Below are positions 6,467 to 7,723 of a stretch of DNA of 7,723 nt, one piece after another (position 1 is the first letter of the stretch; each line of letters begins with the position of its first letter). The stretch is taken from assembly GCA_029933275.1 (NCBI GenBank), contig JAOZOM010000079.1:1-7723 (forward strand), in the 5' to 3' direction. The notes under the pieces are model-generated. The model was not told the origin of the DNA. It searched no databases and saw nothing but the letters and a program-made list of their open reading frames with translations. A program made the translations under genes and the position numbers. The DNA is from Anaerolineales bacterium (GTDB lineage Bacteria; Chloroflexota; Anaerolineae; Anaerolineales; Villigracilaceae).

Positions 6467-6480
6467 ACTGATAGTCAAAG
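6449..6480 (+). other. Intercistronic hairpin upstream of truB
   Basis: CTTTGGATATCAG (6449-6461) pairs with CTGATAGTCAAAG (6468-6480) around the loop CAAAAA. The 13-bp stem has one G-U wobble and one A-G mismatch. No T-run follows; the next bases are A-rich, so it is not an intrinsic terminator on this strand. It could stabilise or punctuate the mRNA between nrnA and truB, or simply reflect the repeat in which it lies. Confidence 0.5.
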
Positions 6481-6511
6481 CCTGAAACCTAAAAAAACAA
6501 AAAATCCTAAT

Positions 6512-6516
6512 GGAGG
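6512..6516 (+). promoter_or_regulatory. Strong Shine-Dalgarno of truB
   Basis: GGAGG, in the context TGGAGGAAAAG, lies 9 nt before the ATG at 6526. It is the best ribosome site in the window and fixes the truB start. It contrasts with the coupled, weak sites of rbfA and nrnA and suggests independent translation of truB. Confidence 0.85.
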
Positions 6517-6525
6517 AAAAGTCTT

Positions 6526-7437
6526 ATGCAAAATAAAGATGCAATTTCTGGGGTTTTGGTCATCGATAAACCAACTGGGATGACCTCGCATGATGTAGTA
6601 AATGTTGTCCGCCGCGGGACGGGAATCCGCCGCGCGGGGCATACAGGAACGCTAGACCCGCGCGCTTCCGGCGTTTTGGTCGTTTTGGTCGGTCCTGCTG
6701 TCCGTTTGAGCGAATATATTTCGGCTTCTGATAAACGCTATCAGGCAATTATTAGAATGGGAACCGCAACCGATACTTACGATGCCGAAGGTGCTTTCAC
6801 GCGAGAAGAAGTTACTGTTGATGTGACCGAAGAGCAATTTGAAGCGGAATTGAAGAAATTTGAAGGCGAAGTAGAACAAACCCCACCTGCGTATTCAGCC
6901 GTCAAAGTGAATGGACGAAAATCGTATGAATTGGCGCGTGAAGGCAAAGAAGTAGAGCTGGAGCCGCGTATGATTCAGGTACATCACCTTGAAGTTTTGG
7001 AGTGGGCAACTCCCGAAGTGGTCATAGATGTGCATTGTTCATCTGGCACTTATATCCGTTCTTTAGCGAACGATATTGGCGAAGTTTTGGGATGTGGCGC
7101 GTATTTGGTCGGTTTACGCCGCACCAAAAACGGACGTTTCTCCCTCCGAGATTCTGTTCCGTTACGTAAACTCAAAGAAGCCTTTGAAGCCGGTGATTGG
7201 TATAAATACATTATCCCCGCAGCTGAATCTTTGGCAGATTGGGAATCCGTTGAACTAGATCCGGACGAAGTTGAAACCCTGCGACATGGACAACGCGTCA
7301 AAGCTGTTCCCGGCACCACGGCTGAAATGGTACGTGGCATCAGCGATGCCGGTGAATTGGTCGCTTTGCTGAAACTGGTCGAAGGCGAAGACGGCTCTCT
7401 TGAATGGCAACCGAAGAAGGTTTTCTTCACTTCCTAA
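6526..7437 (+). CDS. truB: tRNA pseudouridine(55) synthase TruB
   Basis: TruB converts U55 in the T-loop of nearly all elongator tRNAs to pseudouridine and also acts as a tRNA folding chaperone. The protein is 303 aa, normal for the family. Motif I is VIDKPTGMTSHDVV (12-25). The catalytic aspartate is D44 in GHTGTLDP (38-45). KRYQA (70-74) and TDTYDAEG follow, then the PPAYSAVKVNGRKSYELAREG stretch, and CSSGTYIRSLA (171-181) with the conserved Arg. A C-terminal PUA-like region (from about 240, HGQRVKAVPG) is present. It is the last gene of the operon, separated from nrnA by 122 nt of repeat-bearing DNA and followed after 26 nt by a strong terminator. No convincing separate promoter was found in the gap, so read-through from upstream is likely. 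Confidence 0.97.
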   Translation: MQNKDAISGVLVIDKPTGMTSHDVVNVVRRGTGIRRAGHTGTLDPRASGVLVVLVGPAVRLSEYISASDKRYQAIIRMGTATDTYDAEGAFTREEVTVDVTEEQFEAELKKFEGEVEQTPPAYSAVKVNGRKSYELAREGKEVELEPRMIQVHHLEVLEWATPEVVIDVHCSSGTYIRSLANDIGEVLGCGAYLVGLRRTKNGRFSLRDSVPLRKLKEAFEAGDWYKYIIPAAESLADWESVELDPDEVETLRHGQRVKAVPGTTAEMVRGISDAGELVALLKLVEGEDGSLEWQPKKVFFTS

Positions 7438-7463
7438 TTGCCTAAAAAAACAGAATCCTTTTA

Positions 7464-7528
7464 AAACCACAGGTGAAATAAATAAACCCTGCTTTCAGCG
7501 TTTATCCTCTTTCATCTGTGGTTTTTTT
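7464..7528 (+). terminator. Rho-independent terminator after truB with a long nested stem
   Basis: AAACCACAGGTGAAA (7464-7478) pairs with TTTCATCTGTGGTTT (7510-7524) over 15 bp with a single G-U wobble. A run of seven T begins inside the 3' arm (7522-7528). Inside it, ATAAAC (7482-7487) pairs with GTTTAT (7500-7505), and CTG/CAG (7489-7491 / 7496-7498) can form the tip. It marks the end of the operon. The total span is longer than an average intrinsic terminator. Confidence 0.85.
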
Positions 7529-7569
7529 CTGCTTCTACCGTTTTTTGTACCCAAAGGGCATAGATGGTT

Positions 7570-7667
7570 TGTACACGGATGACGCGGATTTCACGGAGAA
7601 TTTTTGAAAAGGAAAAGCGTTCAATATTGAGCATTTTTTCCGTGTAACTCCTTGAAACCCGTGTACA
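7570..7667. repeat. Large imperfect palindrome of 9-bp CACGGAT-like units
   Basis: The outer ends TGTACACGG (7570-7578) and CCGTGTACA (7659-7667) are perfect inverted repeats, and pairing continues imperfectly inward to about 7600 and 7636. The left arm holds three units at exact 9-nt steps: CACGGAT (7574), CGCGGAT (7583) and CACGGAG (7592). The right arm has the complementary CCGTG (7640), CCTTG (7650) and CCGTG (7659). The centre contains the 10-bp perfect palindrome TCAATATTGA (7621-7630). No coding potential. I recall similar CACGGAT-type repeats scattered between genes in other environmental bacteria; copy number here is unknown. Confidence 0.7.
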
Positions 7668-7689
7668 GAAGTTTATTTGCGCTTGTTTT

Positions 7690-7716
7690 TTGCCAACCCA
7701 CAAATTCTGTTAGAAC
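7690..7716 (+). promoter_or_regulatory. Weak promoter-like sequence at the window edge
   Basis: TTGCCA (7690-7695, 5 of 6 matches to TTGACA) is followed after a short 15-nt spacer by TAGAAC (7711-7716, 4 of 6 matches to TATAAT), preceded by TG at 7708-7709 as in an extended -10. It could serve a gene just beyond the window. The spacer is suboptimal, so the call is tentative. Confidence 0.2.
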
Positions 7717-7723
7717 TAGGTTT

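Noticed and set aside
6437..6479. Promoter directly before truB
   Set aside because: Candidate -35-like TTGGAC and TTGGAT have no acceptable -10 box at 16-18 nt, so truB is better explained by read-through.
7400..7703. Short open frames on both strands after truB
   Set aside because: They run through the terminator and the palindrome, have no ribosome sites and no recognisable protein features.
7438..7723. CRISPR array or attachment site in the repeat-bearing downstream block
   Set aside because: The 9-bp units are contiguous without unique spacers, and there is no tRNA or integrase nearby.

Overview
The window carries a bacterial transcription/translation/RNA-maturation operon read left to right, nusA - ylxR - infB - rbfA - nrnA (DHH/DHHA1 phosphoesterase) - truB. 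A divergent, nearly complete menG/ubiE-type quinone methyltransferase lies to its left, and an intergenic block with a strong terminator and a large inverted repeat lies to its right. All seven genes read cleanly without frameshifts. I see no phage, IS, CRISPR, tRNA or rRNA gene and no obvious horizontally acquired cargo.

Organism: base composition is moderate (mid-40s GC by eye). The gene order is typical of Gram-positive and deep-branching bacteria. The combination of a short IF2 (595 aa, one N-terminal IF2N domain), a very long NusA (about 688 aa) with two extra C-terminal helix-hairpin-helix-like modules, a menaquinone-type methyltransferase and a CACGGAT-type intergenic repeat made me think of Chloroflexota, class Anaerolineae. 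That is inference from gene character, not a database match.

Layout: (1) 1-680, minus strand, menG/ubiE, cut at the window edge roughly ten codons before its expected end. (2) 681-824, a compact divergent regulatory region: a consensus TATAAT box places the menG start point almost on its ATG (leaderless mRNA likely), and an extended -10 promoter for nusA overlaps it on the other strand; the nusA leader has a small hairpin and a possible 12-codon leader ORF. (3) 825-6403, five tightly packed genes with gaps of 9, 60 and 4 nt and one 8-nt overlap. (4) 6404-6525, an intercistronic stretch with a 14-bp tandem repeat and a 13-bp hairpin, ending in a strong Shine-Dalgarno for truB. (5) 6526-7437, truB. 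(6) 7438-7723, a long nested terminator hairpin, then an approximately 98-bp imperfect palindrome built of 9-bp CACGGAT-like units, and a weak promoter-like sequence at the edge.

How the genes work together: NusA controls RNA polymerase pausing, termination and antitermination. IF2 starts translation. RbfA matures the 30S subunit. TruB makes the T-loop pseudouridine of tRNA. NrnA recycles the shortest RNA fragments. YlxR is a small RNA-binding regulator. Most of the window is core housekeeping biology. The most distinctive points are the NusA tail architecture, the overlapping divergent promoters with a leaderless menG, and the intergenic repeats. I did not find evidence for a new defence or mobile system.
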